A stretch of DNA of 64,000 nucleotides from Croceicoccus sp. Ery15. Lineage in GTDB: Bacteria; Pseudomonadota; Alphaproteobacteria; Sphingomonadales; Sphingomonadaceae. Numbering within the stretch: position 1 is the first letter of the stretch; each line of letters opens with the position of its first letter. The stretch is taken from NCBI RefSeq assembly GCF_020985305.1, contig NZ_CP087588.1, positions 2,220,501 through 2,284,500 of the forward strand. The letters are read 5' to 3'. Positions 1-8,369 of this stretch are shown here, one piece after another. Position numbers and translations under genes: made by a program. The notes below the pieces were generated by a model. It did not search any database, was not told where the DNA came from, and worked only from the letters and a program-made list of their open reading frames with translations.

Positions 1-1
1 G

Positions 2-142
2 GCATTTATATGCGGCATGGCGGGATTCGGCCTGCTCGCCGCCGGTCTCGACGCCGTGCTCCAAGCGACAGGGGTTTCCGATGCCATCCTCCAGCATCCG
101 AGCGCAACCGATAGTAAACTTTCTAAAGAAGGAGCGCGATGA
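2..142 (+). CDS. C-terminal end of an unknown membrane protein (partial)
   Basis: An open frame enters from the left edge and stops at a TGA (140-142) that overlaps the ATG of the next gene as ATGA. The 46 visible residues begin with a glycine/alanine-rich hydrophobic stretch that looks like the last part of a membrane helix, followed by a short polar tail. The tight overlap with the CDF exporter suggests one transcript and perhaps a related metal-transport job, but too little is visible to name a family. Confidence 0.5.
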   Translation, partial: AFICGMAGFGLLAAGLDAVLQATGVSDAILQHPSATDSKLSKEGAR

Positions 143-1071
143 TGGCGCACGCCCACGGCCATGCAGGACACAGCCACGGTGAGGAAAACCTGAGCGATCG
201 CCAGCTTGTGTTTGCTGTCGCCATCAATGTTCTCCTGACGTTGGCCCAGATCATCGGCGGCATCGTTTCGGGCTCGCTGGCACTAATCGCGGATGCGTTG
301 CACAATTTCAGCGACGCGGCTTCCCTGGGCCTTGCATGGTTTGCGCGCCGGATGGGTCGACGTCCGGCCGACAAGCTGATGACCTTCGGGTACGCCCAGG
401 GAGAAGTGGTCGCCGCGCTCATCAATTTGACGACCTTGCTCATTATCGGATTCTATCTGATCGTCGAGGCAGTCAACCGTTTCGCCGAGCCGCAGCCGGT
501 CGAGGGATGGACGGTGATCTGGGTGGCGGGCATCGCTCTGATCATCGATCTCGTGACCGCCTTTATCGTCTATCGCGGCGCGCATGACAGCATCAATATG
601 AAGGCAGCCTTCCTGCATAACGTCTCGGACGCGTTGGCATCGGTTGGCGTGATTGTAGCCGGCGTACTCATCCTTCTCTACGATCTTACCATCGCCGACC
701 TTGTGATTACGCTGATCATCGCAGGTTATGTGATCTGGCAGGGTGTTACGCTTCTTCCGCGAACTGTGCGACTATTGATGGGAGCTGTTCCCGACGAGCT
801 GGAATTCGACCGGATCGTCGCCTTTCTTGAAAGCCAGCAAGGCATCGAAAGCGTGCACCACGTCCATATTTGGAATCTCGGCGAACACCATCGCGCTCTC
901 GAAACGCACATTGTTCTCTCGTCGGGATCACTCGATGATTTTGAAACCTTAAAAATGTCCGTGAAAGAGCAACTCGCTCAGCGGTTCGAAATTGCGCATG
1001 CGACGCTCGAGGCTTGCAAAGCGCACGATTGCAACACCGACCTGGTTCCGCCTCATCACTCTTCTCGGTGA
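139..1071 (+). CDS. Cation diffusion facilitator (CDF) metal exporter, CzcD/ZitB type
   Basis: 310-residue inner-membrane proton/metal antiporter, expected to move Zn2+ (possibly Co2+ or Cd2+) out of the cytoplasm. The N-terminus is a His-rich strip at residues 4-14 (HAHGHAGHSHG). Six hydrophobic segments follow. The metal site is visible as HxxxD pairs in TM2 (H55, D59) and TM5 (H160, D164), the arrangement typical of zinc-selective members, and a cytoplasmic C-terminal domain follows with several His (HHVHIWNLGEHHRALETHI). Full family length. The start is either of two consecutive ATGs overlapping the preceding stop, so it is probably translationally coupled to the upstream gene. The exact metal cannot be read from sequence. 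Confidence 0.93.
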   Translation: MMAHAHGHAGHSHGEENLSDRQLVFAVAINVLLTLAQIIGGIVSGSLALIADALHNFSDAASLGLAWFARRMGRRPADKLMTFGYAQGEVVAALINLTTLLIIGFYLIVEAVNRFAEPQPVEGWTVIWVAGIALIIDLVTAFIVYRGAHDSINMKAAFLHNVSDALASVGVIVAGVLILLYDLTIADLVITLIIAGYVIWQGVTLLPRTVRLLMGAVPDELEFDRIVAFLESQQGIESVHHVHIWNLGEHHRALETHIVLSSGSLDDFETLKMSVKEQLAQRFEIAHATLEACKAHDCNTDLVPPHHSSR

Positions 1072-1154
1072 GGTAGCTGTTTGAGCGTCCCGCCAAGTCT
1101 CTAGCACCCACCTTTCGCCTCCTCGCAAACGCAGGACATCGGCATATATCACTA

Positions 1155-1170
1155 TTGCGAATCAATAGCA
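1155..1170 (+). promoter_or_regulatory. Candidate Fur-like iron box upstream of the TonB receptor
   Basis: TTGCGAATCAATAGCA lies 42 nt before the receptor start. It is an imperfect dyad (TGC...GCA ends) and matches 13 of 16 positions of TTGCGACTTAATTGCA found at 4606-4621 in front of the iron permease. Both downstream genes are iron-uptake types, so a shared Fur-family operator is the natural reading. No regulator gene for it is in the window. Confidence 0.45.
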
Positions 1171-1212
1171 GAATGGTTATTAGGGCGTCGAACGGATTTG
1201 AAAGGATTGAAT

Positions 1213-3447
1213 ATGTACCGTGCAACTGTCTCTCTTCTGGCATTGGCGCTCTCCAGTCCGGCGGTCGCGCAGTCGGTTGATGCCAAAAGCGGTTCAGGCG
1301 CGCAGGGCGGCATGCCTCCGCAATCCGAATCGATCATCGTCACCGGCGGGCGAGTTGATGAGGGCGACGTCGCCGGGTCGGCGGACATTGTCGGCCCCGA
1401 GGACCTTCGCGAATTTGAGTATGGCGACGTCAATAGGGTCTTGCGGCAGGTGCCGGGGGTCAATCTTCAAGAAGAGGACGGGTTCGGACTTTTTCCCAAT
1501 ATCGGATTGCGCGGTACTCCGGTGGAACGTTCGAGCAATATCACGCTGATGGAAGACGGGGTGCTCATTGCGCCAGCCCCCTACGCGGCCCCCGCAGCCT
1601 ACTATTTTCCGGCGGTTGGCCGAATGGCGGCTGTCGAAGTCGTCAAGGGAGCTAGGGCTGTGGCTTACGGACCCCGCACGATCGGCGGGGCCGTGAACTT
1701 TCGCTCGACGCCGATCCCCGTCGCGGGCTTCGCCGGTTCGGCTTCAGGCCAATACGGATCGCGCGGCTACTACCAGGGACATGGCTGGGTCGGTGGCGAG
1801 ACAGATAATGTGGGTGCGCTGCTCGAGACCTTTCAGCAGGGGAGCGACGGGTTCAAGACGATTGACGGGTTCCCGAATGCCGACACCGGCTTTGATCGTC
1901 AGGATTACCGCGGGCGGTTTGCCGTGCATTCAAGCCCTGACGCGCCCACCGACGCTCGCCTCGAGCTTGTCTATGGAAGATCCGAGCTGGACGCGAACGA
2001 GACCTATCTCGGGCTTGTTGATACAGACTTTGCCGCCGACCCTTATCGACGTTATGCGGCAAGCCAACGCGACCGCTTTACCGGTGAGCATGACCAATAC
2101 CGGATAACAGGCAGTCTCCGCCTCATCGATGATACGAAGATCGCCGCGACGCTCTATCGCAACGATTTCGCTCGAAGCTGGTCAAAATTGCAGGATATCG
2201 ACTTCGATGGCGATGGCCGCTTTGAGGCCATTCAGCCCGTGTTTGATGATCCTAATGCAAACCCTGAAGCCTTGGCCATTCTTCGTGGAGCGGACAGCGC
2301 CGCGGGAGCGCTTCGGGTCCGTAACAACAATCGCGTGTACCGCAGTCAAGGGTTGCAGGTGTCGTTGGAAAAGCCTTTCGATACGGGATCGCTTCGACAC
2401 AATCTTACTGTATCGGCGCGCATCCATGAGGATGAAGAGGACCGTCTGCAAAATGAGGACTTTTATTCGCAAACAGCCGGCGATCTTGTTTTTGTCCGTC
2501 AGACGGCGCTCGGAGCACAAGCCAATCGCGAGGCCAAAGCTGATGCCATCGCCTTTTACTTCGAGGACAGGATTGAGTTTGGAAGGCTCACACTCACACC
2601 TGGCATTCGCTACGAGGGCATCACGTTGACCAGGCTGGATTATGATCGGGACGATCCCGAGCGACTGGCTGGTCCGACACGCACGCGCAAAACGAACATC
2701 GATGAATGGCTCCCAGCGCTCGGTGCCACATACGATCTCGGGAATGTTCGGCTGATTGCAGGAGTCTCACGCGGCTTCTCCCCTCCCGGCCCGGGCAATC
2801 CGGACGCCCGTGCGGAGAAAAGCTGGAATTACGAAGCTGGCGCCAGGTTCCAAAACAATCTGGTAAGCGCCTCTGCAATTGCGTTCTACTCCGATTATTC
2901 CAACCTGCTCGGAAATTGCACGCAGTCGGTCGGGTGCAGCGTGGGAGACATCGGCGATCAGTTCAATGGTGGGGCCGTTACGGCCAAAGGTGTTGAGCTC
3001 TCCGCCTCGGCGACACCGACGATCGGCGAGGCGATTTCATTTCCCATCTCAGTTGCGTACACGTTTACCGACGCACAGTTCGACAGCAATTTTGAGAGCG
3101 AATTTTTCGGTTCCGTTTCCGCCGGCGATGCCCTGCCGTATCTCGCCCGCCATCAGCTGTATGCCGAGACGGGCGTTGTTTACGGTCCTGTATCCATGAC
3201 GCTAGGTGCCAATTATGTATCAAAGGTGCGAACCGAAGCCGGCAGCGGCCCCATTCCGGTTGCCGAGCGGGTGGACGACAGGATCATTTTTGATCTTGCT
3301 GGACGATTTGCCGTAACCGACGAGGTATCACTCTTCGCGCGTATCGATAATCTGCTCGACGAAACATATGCTGTCGCACGCCAGCCAACCGGCCTGAGAC
3401 CGGGTGCGCCGCGCCGATTCGTGGGAGGAGCTAGTTTGCGCTTCTAG
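1213..3447 (+). CDS. TonB-dependent outer membrane receptor, FecA-like
   Basis: 744-residue outer-membrane receptor that should import a ferric chelate using TonB energy. A signal peptide ends near residue 20 (AVAQ), a TonB-box-like segment (IIVTGG) sits at about 41-46, then a plug domain (roughly 50-165, with the LRGTPVERSSNITLMEDGV stretch) and a 22-strand barrel ending in the usual terminal phenylalanine (GGASLRF). The plug resembles FecA-type siderophore or citrate receptors. The ATG at 1213 is preferred over an in-frame TTG at 1198 because AAAGGA (1201-1206) is a well-placed ribosome site and the signal peptide then starts cleanly. A Fur-like box lies upstream. The ligand is unknown. Confidence 0.9.
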   Translation: MYRATVSLLALALSSPAVAQSVDAKSGSGAQGGMPPQSESIIVTGGRVDEGDVAGSADIVGPEDLREFEYGDVNRVLRQVPGVNLQEEDGFGLFPNIGLRGTPVERSSNITLMEDGVLIAPAPYAAPAAYYFPAVGRMAAVEVVKGARAVAYGPRTIGGAVNFRSTPIPVAGFAGSASGQYGSRGYYQGHGWVGGETDNVGALLETFQQGSDGFKTIDGFPNADTGFDRQDYRGRFAVHSSPDAPTDARLELVYGRSELDANETYLGLVDTDFAADPYRRYAASQRDRFTGEHDQYRITGSLRLIDDTKIAATLYRNDFARSWSKLQDIDFDGDGRFEAIQPVFDDPNANPEALAILRGADSAAGALRVRNNNRVYRSQGLQVSLEKPFDTGSLRHNLTVSARIHEDEEDRLQNEDFYSQTAGDLVFVRQTALGAQANREAKADAIAFYFEDRIEFGRLTLTPGIRYEGITLTRLDYDRDDPERLAGPTRTRKTNIDEWLPALGATYDLGNVRLIAGVSRGFSPPGPGNPDARAEKSWNYEAGARFQNNLVSASAIAFYSDYSNLLGNCTQSVGCSVGDIGDQFNGGAVTAKGVELSASATPTIGEAISFPISVAYTFTDAQFDSNFESEFFGSVSAGDALPYLARHQLYAETGVVYGPVSMTLGANYVSKVRTEAGSGPIPVAERVDDRIIFDLAGRFAVTDEVSLFARIDNLLDETYAVARQPTGLRPGAPRRFVGGASLRF

Positions 3448-3460
3448 AGGCGCCTCCGAT

Positions 3461-3856
3461 TTATCTATCGCGCACGGCAAGAGTGTCTATGATCCTACAC
3501 TCACTGATCGTGTCCTGTTCGCACTTCGCGATCATGCGCGAGAGTTCGTCGCGCATGACCTGCAGGGCGGCAATCTTACGCTCTACCTGACCAAGATGCG
3601 CGCGCGCCAATGAATCAACCTCTGCGCAGGATCGATCATCCTCTTCCGAGAGCTCGAGCAGTTCGCGGATATCCGGCATCGAAAAGCCGAGATCGCGCGC
3701 GCGGCGAATGAAGATCAATCTCGCCGCTTCGGCAGGTCCGTAATCGCGATAGTTCGATCGGGTTCGGGATGGGGCGGTTAAAATGCCTACGCGCTCGTAA
3801 AAGCGGATCGTCTCGGCTTTGACGCCGGTCTTCCGCGCGACCTCACCAATTCTCAT
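3461..3856 (-). CDS. MerR-family metal-sensing regulator, PbrR/CadR/ZntR type
   Basis: 131-residue cytoplasmic regulator with an N-terminal winged HTH (MRIGEVARKTGVKAETIRFYERVG), a long dimerisation helix and a metal loop. The three metal-binding cysteines of the Pb/Cd/Zn group are visible at C77 (in SCAEVDSLA), C112 and C120, close to C78, C113 and C122 in PbrR. It is divergent from the transporter at 3932, with a perfect 21-bp dyad between them, so it should activate that gene when divalent metal is present. The group is clear, but Pb, Cd and Zn cannot be separated by eye. Confidence 0.92.
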   Translation of the reverse strand: MRIGEVARKTGVKAETIRFYERVGILTAPSRTRSNYRDYGPAEAARLIFIRRARDLGFSMPDIRELLELSEEDDRSCAEVDSLARAHLGQVERKIAALQVMRDELSRMIAKCEQDTISECRIIDTLAVRDR

Positions 3857-3874
3857 ACCATCATCCCCAATCGC

Positions 3875-3905
3875 TTGACCTTGTAGTGGCTACAAGGTGC
3901 ATAGG
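3875..3905 (+). promoter_or_regulatory. MerR-type promoter and operator
   Basis: A -35 element TTGACC (3875-3880) is followed by a dyad of ACCTTGTAG (3878-3886), TGG, then CTACAAGGT (3890-3898), perfect over 21 bp. A weak -10 candidate (CATAGG, 3900-3905) gives the over-long 19-nt spacer typical of MerR-activated promoters. It faces the transporter at 3932 and sits 19 nt from the regulator start, so it probably also autoregulates. Confidence 0.85.
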
Positions 3906-3931
3906 CGGTCTTGAAACCAGGAGTCGAGTAG

Positions 3932-4549
3932 ATGGCGAAGAATTGTTGCGATGCTGCCGATGTCGGCGATGTCCATAACGATCCGAGATGGCGCAAGGTC
4001 CTGTGGGTGGCCCTTGGTCTCAACGCCATCATGTTTGCAGTCGAAATCGTGGCCGGGATTGCCGCCGATTCGCGCGCGCTACAGGCCGATGCACTCGATT
4101 TTCTGGGCGATTCGGCCAATTATGCCATCAGTCTCGGAGTTGCCGGAATGGCGATTGCATGGCGGGCGCGCGCGGCGCTCGCGAAGGCGGCGACCATGCT
4201 GGGCTTTGGTCTTTGGGTCCTGGGCTCGGCGATCTGGGGCCTCTTCGCCGGCGCATCTCCGGATGCCGGAACGATGGGCATCGTCGGTTTCCTGGCGCTC
4301 GCAGTAAATCTCGCGGTCGCGGCGATGCTCTTTCGGTATCGAACCGGGGACGCGAATATGCGCTCGGTATGGATCTGTTCGCGCAACGACGCGATCGGAA
4401 ACGTCGCGGTGCTAGCGGCCGCGGTCGGTGTTTTCGGGACGGGGGCGGCATGGCCTGATCTTGCTGTTGCCGGAATCCTGGCAAGCTTGGCGATCTGGGG
4501 AAGTGCCGACGTGTTCGTCCAAGCGAGGCGCGAGCTCAGGGCAGCATGA
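3932..4549 (+). CDS. Short CDF-like cation transporter
   Basis: 205-residue membrane protein with about six hydrophobic segments and almost no C-terminal cytoplasmic domain, shorter than usual CDF exporters (about 300). TM2 carries ALQADALDFLGDSANY with a D56/D60 pair, and TM5 carries CSRNDAIGN, where the usual HxxxD becomes C149-x3-D153. The N-terminus has a CC pair (residues 5-6). Control by the divergent MerR regulator through the 3878-3898 operator suggests export of Pb, Cd or Zn. The protein belongs to a recognised group of compact CDF relatives, and metal selectivity is inferred only from the regulator. Confidence 0.82.
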   Translation: MAKNCCDAADVGDVHNDPRWRKVLWVALGLNAIMFAVEIVAGIAADSRALQADALDFLGDSANYAISLGVAGMAIAWRARAALAKAATMLGFGLWVLGSAIWGLFAGASPDAGTMGIVGFLALAVNLAVAAMLFRYRTGDANMRSVWICSRNDAIGNVAVLAAAVGVFGTGAAWPDLAVAGILASLAIWGSADVFVQARRELRAA

Positions 4550-4605
4550 ACGGTCTAAAGCACAGCCGCCGGTTGCGTCGGACATGAGAAGTAGTTTATT
4601 TGATA

Positions 4606-4621
4606 TTGCGACTTAATTGCA
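4606..4621 (+). promoter_or_regulatory. Candidate Fur-like iron box upstream of the FTR1 permease
   Basis: TTGCGACTTAATTGCA ends 19 nt before the preferred ATG at 4641 and matches 13 of 16 positions of the motif at 1155-1170. A site this close to the start would block transcription or translation initiation when occupied. It is supported by similarity between the two sites and by the iron-related products. Confidence 0.45.
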
Positions 4622-4640
4622 TAGCCTGAGAAGGGTTCGG

Positions 4641-6590
4641 ATGTCTGTTTCCATTCCATCGCCGCACATGGTGCTAAGGGTCTTCATCATCTCCCTCCTT
4701 CTAAGCCTGTCCGGCGTAGCGCGCGCGGAGGGCGCAGAGGTGCGCACGACCTGGCGCCTTCTCGACTACATTGCTGTCGATTACTCCGCAGCGGTGTCGA
4801 ACGGGCAGGTCATCGACGATTTCGAATACAGCGAAATGGTCGAATTTTCTTCGACCGTCGGCGAACAAGTAGCCGCGCTTCCCGATGCTTCGGCCAAGCC
4901 CGGTCTCTTCGCGATGTCTGTCGAGCTGCGCCAGGCGATTGAGAAGAAAGCCCCGGTCGAGCGCGTTTCCCGGCTGGCCCGTGCCTTGGGGGGATCGCTG
5001 TTGGAGGCGTACCCGGTTCCGCTGGCTCCCCGAAGCCCGCCGGATCTGTCTCGCGCAGCGGCGCTCTTTGCGCAAAACTGCGCCTCGTGTCACGGTGCTT
5101 CGGGCAGTTCCCCTCCGGCAGCCAGCATGACGCTCGAGCCTCCACCGATCGATTTTACCGATGATAACCGCGCGCGCCAGCGCAGCCTCTTCGGTCTCTA
5201 TCAGGTTATAACTCAGGGCCTTGAGGGCACGTCGATGCCCAGCTTCGCCACACTTCCGGAAGCCGATCGTTGGGCCCTCGCATTTCATGCAGGCGGCATC
5301 GCATTCGAGGATCTCGAACGCGGGGAGAAAATCTGGCGCGAAGATGACCGGGTGCGGCGTCTGATACCCGATCTCGAGACACTTGCGGCCATCACGCCCG
5401 CAGAGCTCGCCGACGCGATCGGAGAGAACCGGGCATTGGCCGTCATGGCATACCTGCGATCAAATCCCGGAGTTGTCAGCCAGAGAAGCGAGAACGGCTC
5501 GCTCGATCTTGCGCGGCAGACCCTGCAGCAAAGTCTCGCCGCCTACGAGCGGGGCGAACGCGCAGAGGCGCGCCGACTAGCTCTGTCGGCCTATCTTGAC
5601 GGCTTCGAACCGGTCGAGGGTATTCTCGCGACGCGCGATGGTGATCTCATGCGGCAGATCGAGCAAGCGCTCAGCCAATATCGTTCAGATATCGAGCGCA
5701 ACGTGCCTGTCTCGCGATTGCGCGAACGACACGCTTTCGCCGCGAGCCTGCTTGAGCAAGCGGATGTCGCTCTCGCGCCCGAAGCAGCCAGCGACATCTC
5801 CACTTTTCTGGGTGCCTTCACGATCCTGCTGCGCGAGGGGATAGAGGCACTTCTCGTGGTGATTGCCATGATCGCCTTCGTTCGCAAATCGGATCGCGGC
5901 GAAGTAATCGCCTACGTTCATGGCGGCTGGATCGCCGCGCTGCTGGCAGGCGTCGCCACCTGGGTGGCCGCGACCTACTTCGTCGCTATTAGCGGAGCGA
6001 GCCGCGAGCTCACCGAAGGATTCGGTGCGCTGTTGGCGGCGGTCATCCTCATTTCCGTCGGGATCTGGATGCACGGCAAGAGCCAGGCAGATGAATGGCG
6101 ACGCTATATTCAGCAGAAGATGGGGAAGGCTCTCTCCAGGCGATCGGCATGGTTTCTCTTCGGGCTCGCCTTTGTCGTCGTCTATCGCGAAGCCTTTGAA
6201 ACGATCCTGTTCTATGCTGCCCTCTGGACCCCTGATAGCAGTTCGGTGATACTTGCAGGGGCCGTGTCGGCTCTCGCCGTCCTGTCGGCTCTTGCATGGT
6301 TTATGCTGCGCTACAGCCGCAAGCTTCCGATCACGCAATTTTTCAAGTACAGCGCGATCCTGATCGCAGCGCTCGCGATCATCCTGACCGGCAAGGGTGT
6401 GGGCGCGTTCCAGGATTCCGGACTTCTTTCCGCCACCTTCATTTCCGGCTTGCCGCGCCTCGCCGAACTCGGCTTTTTTCCGACTGTGGAGACGACCGGC
6501 GCGCAGTTGATCACGTTGCTGACACTGATTGTCGGATTTCGCGCACGCCGGGCTTCTTCCACCCCGGCCCCGGCAAACATCAAGGGATAA
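4641..6590 (+). CDS. Cytochrome c-FTR1 family iron permease fusion
   Basis: 649-residue protein joining a periplasmic haem domain to an iron permease. Domains in order: a signal peptide (to about residue 32), an N-terminal helical region, a class I cytochrome c site (C147-ASC-H151), a linker of about 170 residues, then the multi-helix FTR1 permease with both iron motifs, REGIE (398-402) and REAFE (516-520). FTR1 permeases take up iron coupled to Fe(II) oxidation, and the cytochrome may accept the electrons, standing in for the separate oxidase EfeO/EfeB or Fet3. Start: ATG 4641 is preceded by AGAAGG; an in-frame TTG at 4617 overlaps the Fur-like box and is less likely. Confidence 0.9.
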   Translation: MSVSIPSPHMVLRVFIISLLLSLSGVARAEGAEVRTTWRLLDYIAVDYSAAVSNGQVIDDFEYSEMVEFSSTVGEQVAALPDASAKPGLFAMSVELRQAIEKKAPVERVSRLARALGGSLLEAYPVPLAPRSPPDLSRAAALFAQNCASCHGASGSSPPAASMTLEPPPIDFTDDNRARQRSLFGLYQVITQGLEGTSMPSFATLPEADRWALAFHAGGIAFEDLERGEKIWREDDRVRRLIPDLETLAAITPAELADAIGENRALAVMAYLRSNPGVVSQRSENGSLDLARQTLQQSLAAYERGERAEARRLALSAYLDGFEPVEGILATRDGDLMRQIEQALSQYRSDIERNVPVSRLRERHAFAASLLEQADVALAPEAASDISTFLGAFTILLREGIEALLVVIAMIAFVRKSDRGEVIAYVHGGWIAALLAGVATWVAATYFVAISGASRELTEGFGALLAAVILISVGIWMHGKSQADEWRRYIQQKMGKALSRRSAWFLFGLAFVVVYREAFETILFYAALWTPDSSSVILAGAVSALAVLSALAWFMLRYSRKLPITQFFKYSAILIAALAIILTGKGVGAFQDSGLLSATFISGLPRLAELGFFPTVETTGAQLITLLTLIVGFRARRASSTPAPANIKG

Positions 6591-6714
6591 GCGGTCCCGG
6601 TTACACAGTGTCCTCGGTCTGGACGCGGGGCGGGCCTGCGAATGAACATCCTACGCTTCAGAGCAAGCATAAAGCTACGCCGAAAAAGGATCATGCAGAT
6701 ATGTAATATCTCGC

Positions 6715-6732
6715 TGACTGATGCGTCAGTCA
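6715..6732 (+). promoter_or_regulatory. TetR-type operator
   Basis: Arms TGACTGA (6715-6721) and TCAGTCA (6726-6732) form an 18-bp palindrome with 16 of 18 positions symmetrical. The form matches operators of TetR-family efflux regulators. It lies 15 nt upstream of the preferred TetR start at 6748, so the regulator should repress its own operon, including the efflux pump. Confidence 0.75.
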
Positions 6733-6747
6733 TATCGAGGTGTTCAA

Positions 6748-7365
6748 ATGGCCGATGATATCGCCGGAAAATTGAAAGCTGCCGCGGCCGAGCTGTTCAC
6801 TCAGCACGGATTTACGGCGACCCGCGTCGCCGACATCGTCGCGAATGCGGGCGTAGCGCAGGGGACCTTTTACCTGCATTTTGAAAACAAGCCATCGCTG
6901 TTTGTCGCGCTTATCGATGAATTCTTTGCAGGACTGATTGAGGAGACCATTGCCCGCCATCCCGCCAAGCGGCTGCAAACCGGAGAGCATCTATCAGCCG
7001 AGGTTGAGGAGATCTGGATGACCATCATTCGGTATGGCCGCAAGCATGATATTCTGACCAGGCTGGTCTTGCGTGAGGCCTATGCGCTTCCGCCCGAGCA
7101 GCGCGCTCATATCAATCGACATTTCGAGCAAGGTGCTGACGCGCTCGCGCGGTATCTCGAAGATGCCCAACAGCTCGGCCTGGTGAAGAATCTCCCGGCG
7201 CGACTCATTGCTTGGCTTCTTGTCGGAATGATCGAGCGGGCAATGCACTACGCCGTTTTTGTCGCGCCGAACGCACCGAGCGTGTCGCTGGCAGGGCATT
7301 GCACCGAGTTCGAACTCCTGGGCCTGCTGGAACCTAGTGCCGCTAGGACCGGAGGCGAATCATGA
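6748..7365 (+). CDS. TetR/AcrR-family repressor of the efflux operon
   Basis: 205-residue DNA-binding repressor. The N-terminal HTH is clear (about residues 7-50, including VADIVANAGVAQGTFYLHFENK); the rest is a helical ligand-binding domain. ATG 6748 is chosen over an in-frame ATG at 6721 because it has an AGGTG ribosome site and because 6721 falls inside the operator palindrome. Its stop overlaps the start of the HlyD gene as ATGA, so it is the first gene of the pump operon and likely controls it with an unknown drug-like ligand as inducer. Confidence 0.9.
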   Translation: MADDIAGKLKAAAAELFTQHGFTATRVADIVANAGVAQGTFYLHFENKPSLFVALIDEFFAGLIEETIARHPAKRLQTGEHLSAEVEEIWMTIIRYGRKHDILTRLVLREAYALPPEQRAHINRHFEQGADALARYLEDAQQLGLVKNLPARLIAWLLVGMIERAMHYAVFVAPNAPSVSLAGHCTEFELLGLLEPSAARTGGES

Positions 7366-8366
7366 GATCCAGACAGAAGGTCTACATCGGCATTGGCCTG
7401 CTCGTATTGCTAGCCGCTTCGGCAGCGACAATCTGGCTGATGCAGCCTGATCGGCATGAGCGAGAAGGTCATCTGGTACTCAATGGAAATGTCGATATTC
7501 GGCAGGTCAATCTGGCGTTCAAGGTTCCAGGCAGGATCGACCGATTGGCGTTCGATGAGGGAGATAGGGTTGAAGCTGGCGATCTTTTGGCCTCGCTTGA
7601 ACCTCAGGATTATAAGAACGAGATCGCGCTTGCCGAAGCGCGTGCCAGCCAACGCTCCGCAGCGCTCGCCGCTCTCGAATCGGGCAGCAGGCCGGAGGAG
7701 ATCGAGTGGGCGAGAGCGCGGGTTGCAGAAGCGGAGTCCGCGCTGAGCGTTGCCCAGGCAACCCTGGACAGGGTCGAACACCTCGCCGGGAAGGGCTTTG
7801 CCTCACGGCAGACCCGGGACGAGGCGCGCTCTCAGCGCGATCGCGCGGCCGCTCAGCGGCAGGCGGCACTCGAAGAACTCTCGCTTGTCCGCGAGGGACC
7901 CCGACGCGAAGAAATCCGGCAAGGACGCGCGGCGCTTGGAGCCGAGCGAGCTGCCGCTGCACTCGCCCGGCAACGCCTAGTAGACGCGAACCTTTACGCG
8001 CCCGCTGACGGGATCATCCTGACGCGCGCACGCGAGGCTGGAGCCATCGTGGGGCCGGGCGAAACCGTATTCACACTCGCACACACCTCGCCCATGTGGA
8101 TCCGGGCCTATATCGAGGAACCCGACCTCGAGCGCGTCGAGATCGGTACCCCCGCGACAGTGTTGACCGAGGCTGGCCGCGAATTTCCCGGCCGCATTGC
8201 CTACATCTCACCGACAGCCGAGTTTACACCCAAGTCCGTTGAGACCCGCGAACAACGCACCAGCCTTGTCTACCGGGTGCGTGTGCGTACCGAAGATCAA
8301 GACGGAATCCTGAAGCAGGGCATGCCGGTCTCCGTGATCGTCCGTCCCGTCGCCCGCGGGCGTTGA
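7362..8366 (+). CDS. HlyD/EmrA-type membrane-fusion protein of an ABC efflux pump
   Basis: 334-residue periplasmic adaptor anchored by one N-terminal helix (about residues 7-26). A half lipoyl domain (LNGNVDIRQVNLAFKVPGRI, DEGDRVEAGDLLASLEPQDY) is followed by a long Ala/Glu/Arg-rich coiled coil (about 85-200), the second lipoyl half (DANLYAPADGIILTRAREAGAIVGPGETVF) and a beta-barrel domain. Layout and length match the YbhG/YhiI group. It is coupled to the TetR gene by ATGA and followed after 3 nt by the ATPase gene, so it should link the ABC pump to an outer-membrane TolC protein, which is not encoded here. Confidence 0.9.
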   Translation: MRSRQKVYIGIGLLVLLAASAATIWLMQPDRHEREGHLVLNGNVDIRQVNLAFKVPGRIDRLAFDEGDRVEAGDLLASLEPQDYKNEIALAEARASQRSAALAALESGSRPEEIEWARARVAEAESALSVAQATLDRVEHLAGKGFASRQTRDEARSQRDRAAAQRQAALEELSLVREGPRREEIRQGRAALGAERAAAALARQRLVDANLYAPADGIILTRAREAGAIVGPGETVFTLAHTSPMWIRAYIEEPDLERVEIGTPATVLTEAGREFPGRIAYISPTAEFTPKSVETREQRTSLVYRVRVRTEDQDGILKQGMPVSVIVRPVARGR

Positions 8367-8369
8367 CGG

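Noticed and set aside
3447..3456. GAGGCGCCTC palindrome between the convergent receptor and merR genes, as a terminator
   Set aside because: It has no loop and only a weak T-rich stretch after it; a 10-bp perfect palindrome cannot form a hairpin of useful strength.
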